In this document: in pieces, positions 11,007 to 20,031 of the stretch | How the letters are laid out: each line of letters starts with the position of its first letter | How positions within the stretch are numbered: position 1 is the stretch's first letter | Assembly (NCBI GenBank): GCA_963575745.1 | Contig: CAUYUJ010014604.1 | Span: 397,087-461,086 of the forward strand | Reading direction: 5' to 3' | From: Prorocentrum cordatum | Taxonomy: Eukaryota > Sar > Dinophyceae > Prorocentrales > Prorocentraceae | DNA length: 64,000 bases | The notes under the pieces: generated by a model | The model's input: only the letters and a program-made list of their open reading frames with translations | Told to the model about the DNA's origin: nothing | Databases searched by the model: none | Made by a program: the position numbers and the translations under genes

Positions 11007-11950
11007 TTGTCCGATGATGATTACGGAAAGTCTGAGGACAACGATGAGGCAAGCCAGACCTCGAGTCCGGCGGCCGCCGCCTCGCGGCGAAGCGTGCCTC
11101 GCATGCTTTTACAAGATAACTCAGCTAAATATGTCAGTCATCGTGACAAAGAAAGATTTGATTTGCAATGCTTCTATAATCCGTTTATTGACTTATTATC
11201 TGTCATTGATGAACCCTTCCAACTTCCCAGTGACTGGCATTGTGCCCGCGTAGATGCCGCTGTAGCCAGGTCTGTCTCGAAAGACGAGGCCAAGGCAAGT
11301 AAAGACGCTCAAGCTGCCTTGAGGAAAGAGTGGGGCAGATTGCGCGACATTGGCACGTGGATAGAGGATGGTGTTAGAGAATATTCCGATGTTGTTGCCG
11401 AACTCAAGGGGAAAACAGCCCATTTTTGGCAGTTTATTTGCGGACCTTGTTGAAAAGAACTCAGAATTACCGCTAGGACACAAAGACCGTAAGTACAAAG
11501 GTCGGGTAGTCTTTGACGGTTCAAGTGTTAGAGATCAAAACAAGGACGTGGCATTATTTCAGGAACTTCCCAGCAGTCCCGCGATTATGCAGGCCAGCAA
11601 AGCAGCTGATACCTACGGGTTGTTTGAAGGCCATAGTATCGAACTAGCTGATGCTCGACAAGCTTACACGCAATCAAAGTTGGGAGGCACTCCTACTTGG
11701 GTTTTCCTGCCTCGTGACGAATGGCCCAAAGCATGGTCCAACATGCGGAACCCCGTATGCTCACTGTACTTATCGCTGTGCGGACACCCTGATTCGGGCG
11801 GGGAGCAGCATTGCGAGGGACATGCCACGGCTAAAGGTTTTGTGGAATGTAGCCCGTGGCGTAGCTGTTATTTCCACAAAAAAAATTGCAAATCTTCTTG
11901 ATCATATATGTCGATGATTTCAAACTGTCGGGACCTGCCGACAAGCTAGC
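11007..11950 (+). pseudogene. Reverse transcriptase of copia-type Pol, broken by frame changes
   Basis: RT text is spread over several frames. RKEWGRLRDIGTW (about 11310-11360) matches the copia RT start (W..A...E...L...GTW). KGRVVFDGSSVRDQ and IELADARQAYTQ (about 11500-11670) match the fingers/palm, with the first catalytic Asp in ADARQAY. IYVDDFKLSGP (YVDD codons 11907-11918) is the catalytic motif. Frame changes occur near 11440, 11750 and 11890. Copying of the element RNA into cDNA is the known family role; this copy would need frame repair to work. Confidence 0.85.
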
Positions 11951-13025
11951 CCAGGGGTGGAAGTGATGCGAGCATAGATTACCGACTCAGACAATTGAGT
12001 GGCGCGGGGAAAGGCCTGCGGTACTTGACCCGCCTCCTCCCAAAGCTAAGAAAAACGCCTCCGTCGCAGACGAGAGTAGTGAGGAGGAAACGGGGGGTGA
12101 CTCGGCGTCTCAGACGACCGAGCCGTGCCAGCCGAGAGAACCAAAACTAGTGAAAGTCATCGAATACGATATGACAGAGTTTTTCGATTCCCGTGTTACA
12201 GTATACGCTCGATTGACGGACGCAGACCCGGCCACATATCCGGCCGCGGGCACCCCGTTCGGTCCAGAACCTACCGACTTAGAAGATGGACAGGGCGGCC
12301 CCAGAGGAGAGACTTACTCCCCAGCAGAGGAGGCTATAGCGTCAGCGTTACAGATTAACGTTGATACCAGCCCTCCTGACAAGGAGATAGAGGTGCTTGG
12401 CCTTGATGCCACAGCAAATGTGGGAGCCCCAAGAGCTCAGAATTACGTCGCCACGTGGACGAATCGCCTCTCCGTCGGGGTCGTCGTCAGTCCGTGTCGC
12501 TTCGGATGTGATAGCCAAGACTGGACATCAAAAGTTGGTTCCCGAATCTTCCCAAAGCATTCGAGTTTCTCCCGATAACGGTGGGAGCTCTAGAGGTAGC
12601 CGCAAAGGCAGAGGCAAAGGCAAACGATAGGGCAGCTTTGAACATGATTGTCTGCATACATTACCTCTCTGTGTATTGTACGCTGTATTGTATTGGATTG
12701 TTGATTGTGATTGCCTCGCGTGGTCTTTTGGTTGTTGTTTGTGATTGCCTCGTGTGGTCATTCTGTGCATTGTTTGAGCTCTTATAATTCAGTGTGTGCA
12801 TGTTCAGTTCTTGGCCAGGTCTCCTGGCTCTCTTGTCGTAGTTTTAGTTTCGCCTCTTCAGTGTTCTCACTGTTGTAGGGTTGTGCGAGCCTTCAGCGGC
12901 GGAGCGCATCTGCGATGTTCTCCCACAGGTTGTGCGATCGTCTTTGGTCATGCATGTTTCTGTTTCTCTATAAGAGCGGACTGCTTGCTTGGCAATTTTG
13001 AGGCTTCGCTTCGCCTGAGACTTCG
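11951..13025 (+). other. Expanded spacer between RT and RNase H
   Basis: About 1.1 kb separates the YVDD motif from text matching the RT tail/RNase H, well beyond the usual few hundred bases. The first part (about 11950-12630) is acidic and Pro-rich in translation and holds hairpin 12101-12122. The second part (about 12640-13020) is T-rich with a doubled GTGATTGCCTCG segment near 12706 and 12741 and no sustained frame. It could be an intron, an insertion or decay. Confidence 0.5.
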
Positions 13026-14051
13026 TTGGACCTGGCCTCAGTGGCCAATATGGTCCCAGCAAAGACGCAAAAAGATGCCGCAGCAGCTAGCCCTGATGAC
13101 CCTGAGCCACCGACTCAGTCGGGAGTGCTTCAACCCATCGCAGCAAAAGTGTTGATGAAGATACTTTACGGGGCGAGAACGGCCAGATGCGACTTACTCC
13201 GTGCTGTGTGTCAAACTGCCAGTTGTATCACGAAGTGGACAGAACAGCAAGACATGGGCCTCTTCCGCCTCATATGTAATATAAAATGTACATCTCATTA
13301 TCGTATGACCTCGTGGGTGGGTGACAAAAAGGAGGATGTTCTGTTAAAGCAATACTCTGACTCAGATCTGGCGAGTGACATTCGAACACACAGGAGCATG
13401 AGCGCCAGTTATCAAGCAATTTGGGGCCCGTATACACGGGCAGGCCAATCGATGAGTTCGCAAAGACAAACATGCGCATCTCACAGTGCACTTGGGGCTG
13501 AGATCGTTGCGGCCGACCTTGCGTTGCGCATGGAGCTGCTTGCGGCATTGCCGCTGTGGGAGATCCTGCTGGATAGACCGGTGCGATGCTTTTTCCTGGA
13601 AGATAACCAAGCAGTTTGTACGGTCATTAAAGCAGGCGGGTCGATGAAATTGATGCATCTACCAAGAACACATATAATTGATGCAGCAGCTGTGTCCGAA
13701 CAATTTTCTCGTGGCCTAGTTCAATTACAATGCGAAAGAACGCACAATGAGGCTGCTGATATTGGAGCAAAACGATTTGTTGACCCTATGGCATGGGTCA
13801 AAGTTTTGTATCTTGTCAACATTGTGACGCCTAAGTTCTGGGCCGCTAAGCGGTGCCAAGATCACCTTGACTCAATGTTTTTTGACGGACTTCCCCTGAA
13901 ACCCGGGGGGGCTCTCAAGCCCCGCCTGGGCCCTAGTTCGGCCTTGCCGAGAGGAGCTGCCATGCCCAGTAAAAAGTCAAACAAAAAGAAAAAGCCCCCA
14001 ACAAAGGAAAACCAGTTGTGGCTGCCCCCGGCCAAGCCGAGGAGGCATTAG
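13026..14051 (+). CDS. RT connection and RNase H of copia-type Pol
   Basis: The frame has 341 codons. ARTARCDLLRAVCQTASCI matches the RT tail. YSDSDLASDIRTHRSMSASY (about 13351-13410) carries the first RNase H Asp. GAEIVAADLA carries the Glu, FLEDNQAVCTVI the second Asp, and THIIDAAAVSEQF with HNEAADIGAKRF covers the C-terminal His/Asp region. All four catalytic positions seem to be present and in one frame, so this part is intact. RNase H removes RNA from the RNA-DNA hybrid. The palindromes CCGACTCAGTCGG (13110-13122) and CCGCTAAGCGG (13843-13853) lie inside it. The Lys-rich tail after 13960 is extra to the family. Confidence 0.88.
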   Translation: MDLASVANMVPAKTQKDAAAASPDDPEPPTQSGVLQPIAAKVLMKILYGARTARCDLLRAVCQTASCITKWTEQQDMGLFRLICNIKCTSHYRMTSWVGDKKEDVLLKQYSDSDLASDIRTHRSMSASYQAIWGPYTRAGQSMSSQRQTCASHSALGAEIVAADLALRMELLAALPLWEILLDRPVRCFFLEDNQAVCTVIKAGGSMKLMHLPRTHIIDAAAVSEQFSRGLVQLQCERTHNEAADIGAKRFVDPMAWVKVLYLVNIVTPKFWAAKRCQDHLDSMFFDGLPLKPGGALKPRLGPSSALPRGAAMPSKKSNKKKKPPTKENQLWLPPAKPRRH

Positions 14052-14974
14052 CGGTAACGAATACAATCAGCTCAGCCGATGTTGCAAGAAATGTCGCTCC
14101 TCGGAAGGGCGCAGAAGGTTGCAGCGGAAGCTCGGAGAAAACGAGAGCGATCGAGAACGCAACCAAAAGAAGCTCTGATCGTGAAATGAAAGCCATGTTT
14201 GGAATATCAGATAGTGAAAGCGAGCCAGAGCCTTCCATGAGACCCGAGGGTGCGGAGGATGTTTCTAACGAAAATCGCCCGCTTCGTAATCCGCACTCTG
14301 CGGTGGCTGCCACCTTCTCTGACAAAAGGGATGAATGGATGAGACAAGGACAGAGTTTGAAACGATACCACTATGTTTCGAGACTTGTCACATTCATGCC
14401 GGCAATCGGGGGTTGTCCCGTCGAACTCGACAAATTGGATGATAAACGTCGCACCTATGCCGTCAATTCCCAACAAGGTTTGACGATAGATCGCATCGAT
14501 AATTGGCGTGATGAAGAAAGCAGGTATCATCACCCATTTGAATGCGACTCAGATGGCGATTCTAGCGACGGTGATTATTGCCTTAGCAGATGGACGGGAT
14601 ACACAGAATTTAGAACCCGAGAAGGACCCGCAGCGTCAGAACCCGAGCCCGAAGACCGACCTTACCTCGGTCGCGGCCCCTGGAACGTCCTCGAGTATCT
14701 TCGGAATCAAGGGAGGTTTGGGCGTGAACCGAAACCCCCCCGGAATGAATGGCGAGCGAAGGTGGATGGAAGTCACGGACCCGAAGATGAAATGTTGGTC
14801 GAATTGCTTGGGTTTTATCAAGAGGTGTCAGGCGATTACAAAGATCGCCGAGGTCAATGGTCACTCGTGGATTCCGTTCACCGGAGAAGATCTTGCCGCT
14901 ATGTCGTCCACGGGGAAACCCGTGACGGATTTCTTCCGACCGCTGACCCAGATGAAGAATGGGTCACGCCATAG
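14018..14974 (+). CDS. Post-pol ORF 1, unknown function
   Basis: This 318-codon frame overlaps the end of RNase H by a few codons in another phase. The product is hydrophilic, rich in Glu, Asp, Arg and Pro, with no signal peptide or membrane segment. Its middle (KRYHYVSRLVTFMPAI, about 14365-14410) looks foldable, but no family was recognised. It ends at 14974 where the next frame takes over; the two may form one protein through a frame change. Confidence 0.4.
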   Translation: MAAPGQAEEALAVTNTISSADVARNVAPRKGAEGCSGSSEKTRAIENATKRSSDREMKAMFGISDSESEPEPSMRPEGAEDVSNENRPLRNPHSAVAATFSDKRDEWMRQGQSLKRYHYVSRLVTFMPAIGGCPVELDKLDDKRRTYAVNSQQGLTIDRIDNWRDEESRYHHPFECDSDGDSSDGDYCLSRWTGYTEFRTREGPAASEPEPEDRPYLGRGPWNVLEYLRNQGRFGREPKPPRNEWRAKVDGSHGPEDEMLVELLGFYQEVSGDYKDRRGQWSLVDSVHRRRSCRYVVHGETRDGFLPTADPDEEWVTP

Positions 14975-16124
14975 TTGGTCATGTTCTGTTCATATTGTTT
15001 CTGATTCCACAATTGCGTTCAAGGACGTATCAGGGGCGCCTAAGCCGAGCCTTATGCCTGAGTACGACCTGCGAGAGTCAGTATTCGGAAGCGCACAGGC
15101 AGCTAAGAGTGGAGCACGCATCCAAGGTATTGCCGCCGCCTCTGCGAACTTTCGGTGGGGTGAACAATGGTCTTATAAAGAAGGGACACACGCTCCAATT
15201 CGCTTCGCTTTCTGGAATTTCAACGACATAGTTGATAATTCGGGCAATTTAAACGGAGCCGGCAGTGGACGCAACAGATATGAGAACCCGTTCGCTTTCG
15301 CAGGGAGCCTCAGACAGATGATAAAGGACGCCGTGGATTGGATCGATGATATAATGCAACGGTCCCAACAGGGGACTATAGACATAATGTATATCGGCGG
15401 GGACTCGAAGTGCTGGCAAGAAGGTGATAACGGCGTCGGTCCGATGTGGGACGATGTTGCCACTATGGTCCGAACCAGAATGAACCGTCGAATTGAACAC
15501 TATAAAACGATAGGACTGTTCCCCAGAATAATGATCCTTGACGGTGTCAGCCTCTACCGCCAGCTTAGGCACCGCCCAGGGGATGTTTTCCATGGCAGTG
15601 CTACCCATCAGGACTACAAAGTGTATGATGGGGGCAAATTCCGAAAGGTCCTTGCCGCTGAATTTTGTGCCGATTACATGATTAAAACAGCCAAGCTGGC
15701 TGTGTTATTTTTCTGTCAGCCTGCCGGCTGCTCAGCCGTCGGGGAAGGCCGCGTAAAATGCCCCGCGGGGGAGGACGGGCACGCCAAACAGGAGGCGCAA
15801 GTCCGAGACCTTGTCATGTACTGGCAGGACTGGCCCCCCGCAGAAGGTAACATCCCCAGGTCGATACTTGGCGCGCTTCCCTTCAAGGAACCACTGACCG
15901 AAGAAGAGTTCCCAGCCGTTTCAAACGGAACTGGAGGTGGTGCTATACACTCGTTCTGTTCAAATGAATTTAAAGACTTCCTTGAAAAGGGGGCTGCTTA
16001 TAGTGATTTCTTCCCATGGACGGATGATGCTTACTTTTTTGCCCCGCGGAGAAATCTTCTGTCCTGGAATGCCACCAAGGGGAAAGACCCAGAGACCAGC
16101 GACCGAGGGAGTGCAAAACGATGA
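14964..16124 (+). CDS. Post-pol ORF 2, possible SGNH/GDSL-hydrolase-like protein
   Basis: The meaningful part of this frame starts near 14964. Three spaced motifs recall the SGNH esterase family: IVSDSTIAF near 14995 (block I, nucleophile Ser in the D-S position), FAFWNFNDIVDN near 15210 (block III, Asn), and a C-terminal block with FHGSATHQDY near 15595 followed by helical text. Two further strand-like segments (IMYIGGDSKCW, RIMILDGVSLY) suit an alpha/beta fold. The family hydrolyses esters. The match is by eye and the catalytic His is not certain. The frame ends at 16124, only 5 bases before the ATG of the next ORF, so the pair looks like compact neighbouring genes. An alternative is an unknown Rossmann-like fold. 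Confidence 0.4.
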   Translation, partial: SRHSWSCSVHIVSDSTIAFKDVSGAPKPSLMPEYDLRESVFGSAQAAKSGARIQGIAAASANFRWGEQWSYKEGTHAPIRFAFWNFNDIVDNSGNLNGAGSGRNRYENPFAFAGSLRQMIKDAVDWIDDIMQRSQQGTIDIMYIGGDSKCWQEGDNGVGPMWDDVATMVRTRMNRRIEHYKTIGLFPRIMILDGVSLYRQLRHRPGDVFHGSATHQDYKVYDGGKFRKVLAAEFCADYMIKTAKLAVLFFCQPAGCSAVGEGRVKCPAGEDGHAKQEAQVRDLVMYWQDWPPAEGNIPRSILGALPFKEPLTEEEFPAVSNGTGGGAIHSFCSNEFKDFLEKGAAYSDFFPWTDDAYFFAPRRNLLSWNATKGKDPETSDRGSAKR

Positions 16125-16128
16125 GCCA

Positions 16129-18621
16129 ATGCGTGCCGCACTCAAAGAATTTAACAAAGCAGCACCAGCGGCGATGCCGAGAGGCTTAGCTGTTGCGGCG
16201 AGTAGTGCAACGCCTGGTGGCATAGCGGCCCCTGTACTTACTGAAGTGTTGGCCGGCCAACCCGGCGCTGTTACTGCGACCGACAAGAACAAACCCGTCG
16301 GCTCAGCCGAAACGGGCTCTGGTTCTAGCGCGATGACGGCTAAATCACCGCGCGCCCCTCCGTTAGCTCCTCCAACCAATATCAAGGGCATCGAGACACC
16401 TGGGGAAACAGCTGGAGGAACCATCCGTGAGAAATGCCCTCAGGGTAAGTTGAATACGGTCAGTAAGAAGCACGAGCGCAAGTTTCCGAGGAGGCCGAAA
16501 GATGGATGCCCTGGAGAGGAAGAATATTTTTGGCCGATCCATCAGGTGTATCAGCAGATGAAGAATCTGCTTGTAAAAGATGCAAAGACAGGAGAGATTA
16601 CTCGTTATAATTTCCTTTGCCCATTCGCAGTTGCCAGCGGCAAACTTCACCGGGGTATGATGCCGTTTAACGCATGCCCAGGCGAAGAGGGGCGAGCTGC
16701 TGAGATCGCCGAGGGAAGAGGGCCCCCCCAAAGCTGGGAACGGAAAACGATTCTAAAATATGCTAATAGCCAAGCGTGGCTTGCCCACCAGATGCTTCAG
16801 GAGACGACGATAGTTCCGCCGATGACACGGAACTATCTAGTGCCGAACTGGGCTCGTTTCTTCAGGATCAAAGCAGATAGGTCGGTATCAAAGCGGAGCG
16901 CCACGGTGGCTGACCGCTTGAATTGGGCCCGGTTGAGGATGACATCCCACAGAGTTGGCAAAGCCCACTGCGTCGAATTAGCGTTGCCTTTCTTCTTGAC
17001 AAAAGAGAAGCTTGCGGAAGTCTCAGACTCATCCACCAGCTGGACAAAGCAGTCACATGGTACGTCAGTGACCGCCCTTCATGCTATTTTGGAGGGCCAT
17101 CAATTGCTTCCCTCAAATCCCAGATACGGTGGAAGCGTGAAAACAAATGCGGTTGGGGTGTACTCATTTCCGTGTTCTGACAATCCCAACACTCACACCA
17201 CTTACTCCATTGCGGAGGAGACTTTTGGAGATGGCATTTGGGTCACGGCCGGGATTGTCTACTATGCCAAGACGACAAAGTCCATTAAAGGAGCGCCTGT
17301 CCAGTACGTGAGTGATCCAGAGACTGATGTTTTATACGAGTTGAGACTCTATCCTTGGACTGCAGCAGCACTGTGGGTTACTGATGCGTGGACACATTTG
17401 CTGCGCGTTGCCAGAGATAAAGATTGGAAGCTGGAAGTGGACTTTGAATTCGAGAGGTATCGAGATCAAGATAGGACTGAGGCCGCAAACGTAGTTCGGG
17501 ATGCTCAAACGGCCTGGGTCCCCGGCTTGACTTCTCTCGAATGGCAAAGGGGAGAGAGCCCCTATTTAAGGGGACATGGCGAGACAGACGAAGGAAAATA
17601 CGATGATATCTGGCCTTGGCTCCAAGAAAAAGGAGTCATATTGACCAAGATCCACGCAATGCATAGGGGCGAGGCCTCGGAGAGATCAGTTCAGTGGGTT
17701 GAGCAGAATGCACAGGAGAAAGAGAGGGCAGCTGAAGGGGGCGAGAAGGAGCCGGCGGCTAAGCCGTCCGGCATTCCGTTCTCAATGGATAAAAAGGACT
17801 CTCCTGACCTAGGAAAGGCATCTGCGAAGCCAGAGAGGACCTGCAAAGCGCCGCCCCCTAGGGCTGCCAGTCGGCCCTCTGCTCCTCCTCCTCCTGGTGG
17901 ACCGAATGAAATTCCCGCCCAGAGGGCCCCGCCGGCGATTCATGCTCCATCGAGTCCTCCGGACCATCGGCCGAATATTACTAGGCAGGAACATGCTCCA
18001 CCTGCGAAAGAGGTTTCTCCCAAGAAGGCCCCTCCACCGAGGCTCGATCCCCGGTCAGAGAACTTAGGTCAACCGCCAGCGAAGATGCCTCGATTTGATG
18101 GAGACCCCGCTGCACCTATGACTGCCCAGCCACCGGCTAAGTCGAGTGGCGCAGACGCAGTTGGCAGCGGACCGTGGAGGCCGGGCATTCCTGACCCTCC
18201 GCCCGAATTAAACATATTCACCAGGACCAACGTTTCTGGCTCCCCGCCTGTGGCTCAGAGCCCTCAGGGAAATGAGCTTCGCTCCAAACAGGCACCCTCC
18301 AAACAGGCACCCAGTTGTGCCAGACATCGGGACGATCCGCCTCGTGTCGAAGGCAGTTCCACGGGTGAGCGGTCCCGATCAGCGCACGCCCCACATACCG
18401 AGGCGAAGGCTGCCTCAATTGACGCTGGTGCTCCTGGAAGATATGGAAACGACAATCAATTGGACATGCACGACGCAAGCCCCGCGGCTCAGTCAGACGG
18501 GGATCATTCGTCTCAGGATTCGCCAGACTTGGAGGGAAATGATGACATTACTGCCATCTTAATGACACTAAAAGAGGTCTCATGTATGCACTTTGAGCCC
18601 CCGAAGCCAGATTGGTGTTGA
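16129..18621 (+). CDS. Post-pol ORF 3, HGTS/ADP-ribosyltransferase-like protein with Pro-rich tail
   Basis: This 830-codon frame starts at ATG 16129. The middle holds SHGTSVTALHAILEGHQLL (His codon 17056-17058), then VGVYSFP and TTYSIAEETFGDGIWV. The order H-G-T, helix ending near a GL-type turn, G-x-Y-x-F, then a later Tyr matches the PARP/Tpt1 branch of the ART superfamily, which uses NAD. A third catalytic residue cannot be assigned with confidence. The N-terminal third is Ala/Pro/Lys-rich, and the C-terminal third (after about 17700) is a long Pro/Ser/Ala-rich tail that looks disordered. Hairpins 16294-16316, 17751-17772 and 18129-18150 fall in the linker regions, not in the folded core. 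The ART assignment is by motif only. Confidence 0.45.
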   Translation: MRAALKEFNKAAPAAMPRGLAVAASSATPGGIAAPVLTEVLAGQPGAVTATDKNKPVGSAETGSGSSAMTAKSPRAPPLAPPTNIKGIETPGETAGGTIREKCPQGKLNTVSKKHERKFPRRPKDGCPGEEEYFWPIHQVYQQMKNLLVKDAKTGEITRYNFLCPFAVASGKLHRGMMPFNACPGEEGRAAEIAEGRGPPQSWERKTILKYANSQAWLAHQMLQETTIVPPMTRNYLVPNWARFFRIKADRSVSKRSATVADRLNWARLRMTSHRVGKAHCVELALPFFLTKEKLAEVSDSSTSWTKQSHGTSVTALHAILEGHQLLPSNPRYGGSVKTNAVGVYSFPCSDNPNTHTTYSIAEETFGDGIWVTAGIVYYAKTTKSIKGAPVQYVSDPETDVLYELRLYPWTAAALWVTDAWTHLLRVARDKDWKLEVDFEFERYRDQDRTEAANVVRDAQTAWVPGLTSLEWQRGESPYLRGHGETDEGKYDDIWPWLQEKGVILTKIHAMHRGEASERSVQWVEQNAQEKERAAEGGEKEPAAKPSGIPFSMDKKDSPDLGKASAKPERTCKAPPPRAASRPSAPPPPGGPNEIPAQRAPPAIHAPSSPPDHRPNITRQEHAPPAKEVSPKKAPPPRLDPRSENLGQPPAKMPRFDGDPAAPMTAQPPAKSSGADAVGSGPWRPGIPDPPPELNIFTRTNVSGSPPVAQSPQGNELRSKQAPSKQAPSCARHRDDPPRVEGSSTGERSRSAHAPHTEAKAASIDAGAPGRYGNDNQLDMHDASPAAQSDGDHSSQDSPDLEGNDDITAILMTLKEVSCMHFEPPKPDWC

Positions 18622-18685
18622 GAACTTTTACCGCTTGAGAGGGTTGCGATCGAGTGCGCGCGATGCCCCAGCCGAAACCCTTCCG

Positions 18686-19171
18686 ATGAAAAGGTTCAGA
18701 GTTGCTGCTGCATCATATATCAAGACAGCAAAATGTGTTTATGAGACAAACATGCAAGACGAATTTGAGGAGCTGAACACATATTCCGCTGCATGGAATG
18801 AACTTGCTGATGCTATTGTCGAACAGATTTTGAAGTGGGACACTAATTTTGCGCGCGCTCCGATGATAGCGGAGAGACCTCGGTGGTCAAGACGTAAAGA
18901 GGCAGGTGGTTCTGGGAGCAAGGTCAGAGTGCCTACTCCCCCTGCCCCTCCGTCCGGCTCAGCTGTGACGGAGGACCTTCCGATTCCTCCGCCCGGCTCA
19001 ACCGGAGTAGAACAAGAGAGACGCCATGAGGCACAAGATGAACCATCGAGTCCAACACAAGTGCCGTCAGACGAAGGGACACTACACGTTACCAGTGATG
19101 GGGGCAACACATGTTCCCAGACGCGCAGCGCAGCCGCCACCGGGGGCCTCAGGCCACCCGGAGGTCCATGA
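18686..19171 (+). CDS. Post-pol ORF 4, small protein with Pro-rich tail
   Basis: The in-frame ATG is at 18686; the frame is open further upstream (to about 18593), so it may be fused to ORF 3 by a frame change. The first 80 residues look helical (AAWNELADAIVEQILKW). The rest is Pro/Ser/Gly-rich and disordered-looking. It contains the best hairpin, 18947-18974, with an 8-bp perfect outer stem. No family was recognised. Confidence 0.35.
   Translation: MKRFRVAAASYIKTAKCVYETNMQDEFEELNTYSAAWNELADAIVEQILKWDTNFARAPMIAERPRWSRRKEAGGSGSKVRVPTPPAPPSGSAVTEDLPIPPPGSTGVEQERRHEAQDEPSSPTQVPSDEGTLHVTSDGGNTCSQTRSAAATGGLRPPGGP
18947..18974. repeat. Two-tier hairpin, best example of the dispersed family
   Basis: The outer stem CCTCCGTC pairs perfectly with GACGGAGG. 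The inner core CGGCTCAGCTG forms a second stem, with one unpaired T on the 3' side. It lies in the Pro-rich linker of post-pol ORF 4. Confidence 0.85.
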
Positions 19172-19202
19172 GACGGACACAGGAACGGAGGATTTTTGTA
19201 CG

Positions 19203-20000
19203 ATGTTCCCATGCGAGAATGACCCTCGGTTCCTTGAGTCAATAGATGACGAGACTTTTCCGTATGGACCGGCGTCTGCGAATATGTTTCGCAGATCGAG
19301 TCTTCCACCTGCTCCATATAAAAGACAGGGTCAGCCAAAGTACAGGGGCCCCACCGATGGGGATCGAGACGTCGCAGTGGGGCATGCTGCTTTATTTAAA
19401 GGACAACGATTGTATGTGACCACAGAAGAACGCCAACACATACTTCAGACTACGCCTGAACCTCTAAAGCAGATGCTCCAGGACGCCCATATTACGGGCC
19501 CTGTGCCACCGCGCATAGAAGCCATCCGCAGTCGAACAGGAATTACGCTTCGATACATGGCAGAGTTTGTGGAAGATCCGATATTTGCAATATTGGCGGG
19601 CCTCGCGCAGGACGACGGATCTTTCCCACAAGCAAAGGATTGCACTAGAGCCGAGTTTCATTCCGATGACGTTCCAGACGGATTTACTCCTGGAGCCTAT
19701 GCGTGCCTGCAGCCACTTATAGTTGGAGAAGATGATGATGAGAACCCGGCTGCCTTAGGCAATTCGGACACCTGGAGTGGCCTGAGCTTCCGATCGGACG
19801 ATATGGCCAAAAGGATCGGCCAATGTGCTGTATACATCGCGAGGCATTGCTCCGACTATGCTAGATCGTCGGGGGGCTGGGTCTACTTTGGAGACCTGGT
19901 TCAGAAACTACATGGTGACGGTTTTACTTTCCAATCGTGCGCCTTGGCCCCGCGCAGCTTAGCTGTGTTGCCGCCAGGGGCGGTCGAAGTTTTATGGTAG
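19203..20000 (+). CDS. Post-pol ORF 5, possible N-lobe of a KptA/Tpt1-like protein
   Basis: The frame starts at ATG 19203, 31 bases after the previous stop. Its C-terminal part, KRIGQCAVYIARHCSDYA followed by GGWVYFGDLVQKL (about 19808-19915), matches the winged-helix N-lobe of Tpt1/KptA: an RH pair, then G-W-V, then a hydrophobic L..L. The matching C-lobe motifs lie in the next frame, 20032-21324. Tpt1/KptA removes an RNA 2'-phosphate using NAD. The upstream part (FVEDPIFAILAGLAQD) was not recognised. The break at 20000 may be a real gene boundary or an indel. Confidence 0.4.
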   Translation: MFPCENDPRFLESIDDETFPYGPASANMFRRSSLPPAPYKRQGQPKYRGPTDGDRDVAVGHAALFKGQRLYVTTEERQHILQTTPEPLKQMLQDAHITGPVPPRIEAIRSRTGITLRYMAEFVEDPIFAILAGLAQDDGSFPQAKDCTRAEFHSDDVPDGFTPGAYACLQPLIVGEDDDENPAALGNSDTWSGLSFRSDDMAKRIGQCAVYIARHCSDYARSSGGWVYFGDLVQKLHGDGFTFQSCALAPRSLAVLPPGAVEVLW

Positions 20001-20031
20001 CCCCAAGATTGTTGGGGCACAAATCAACGCC

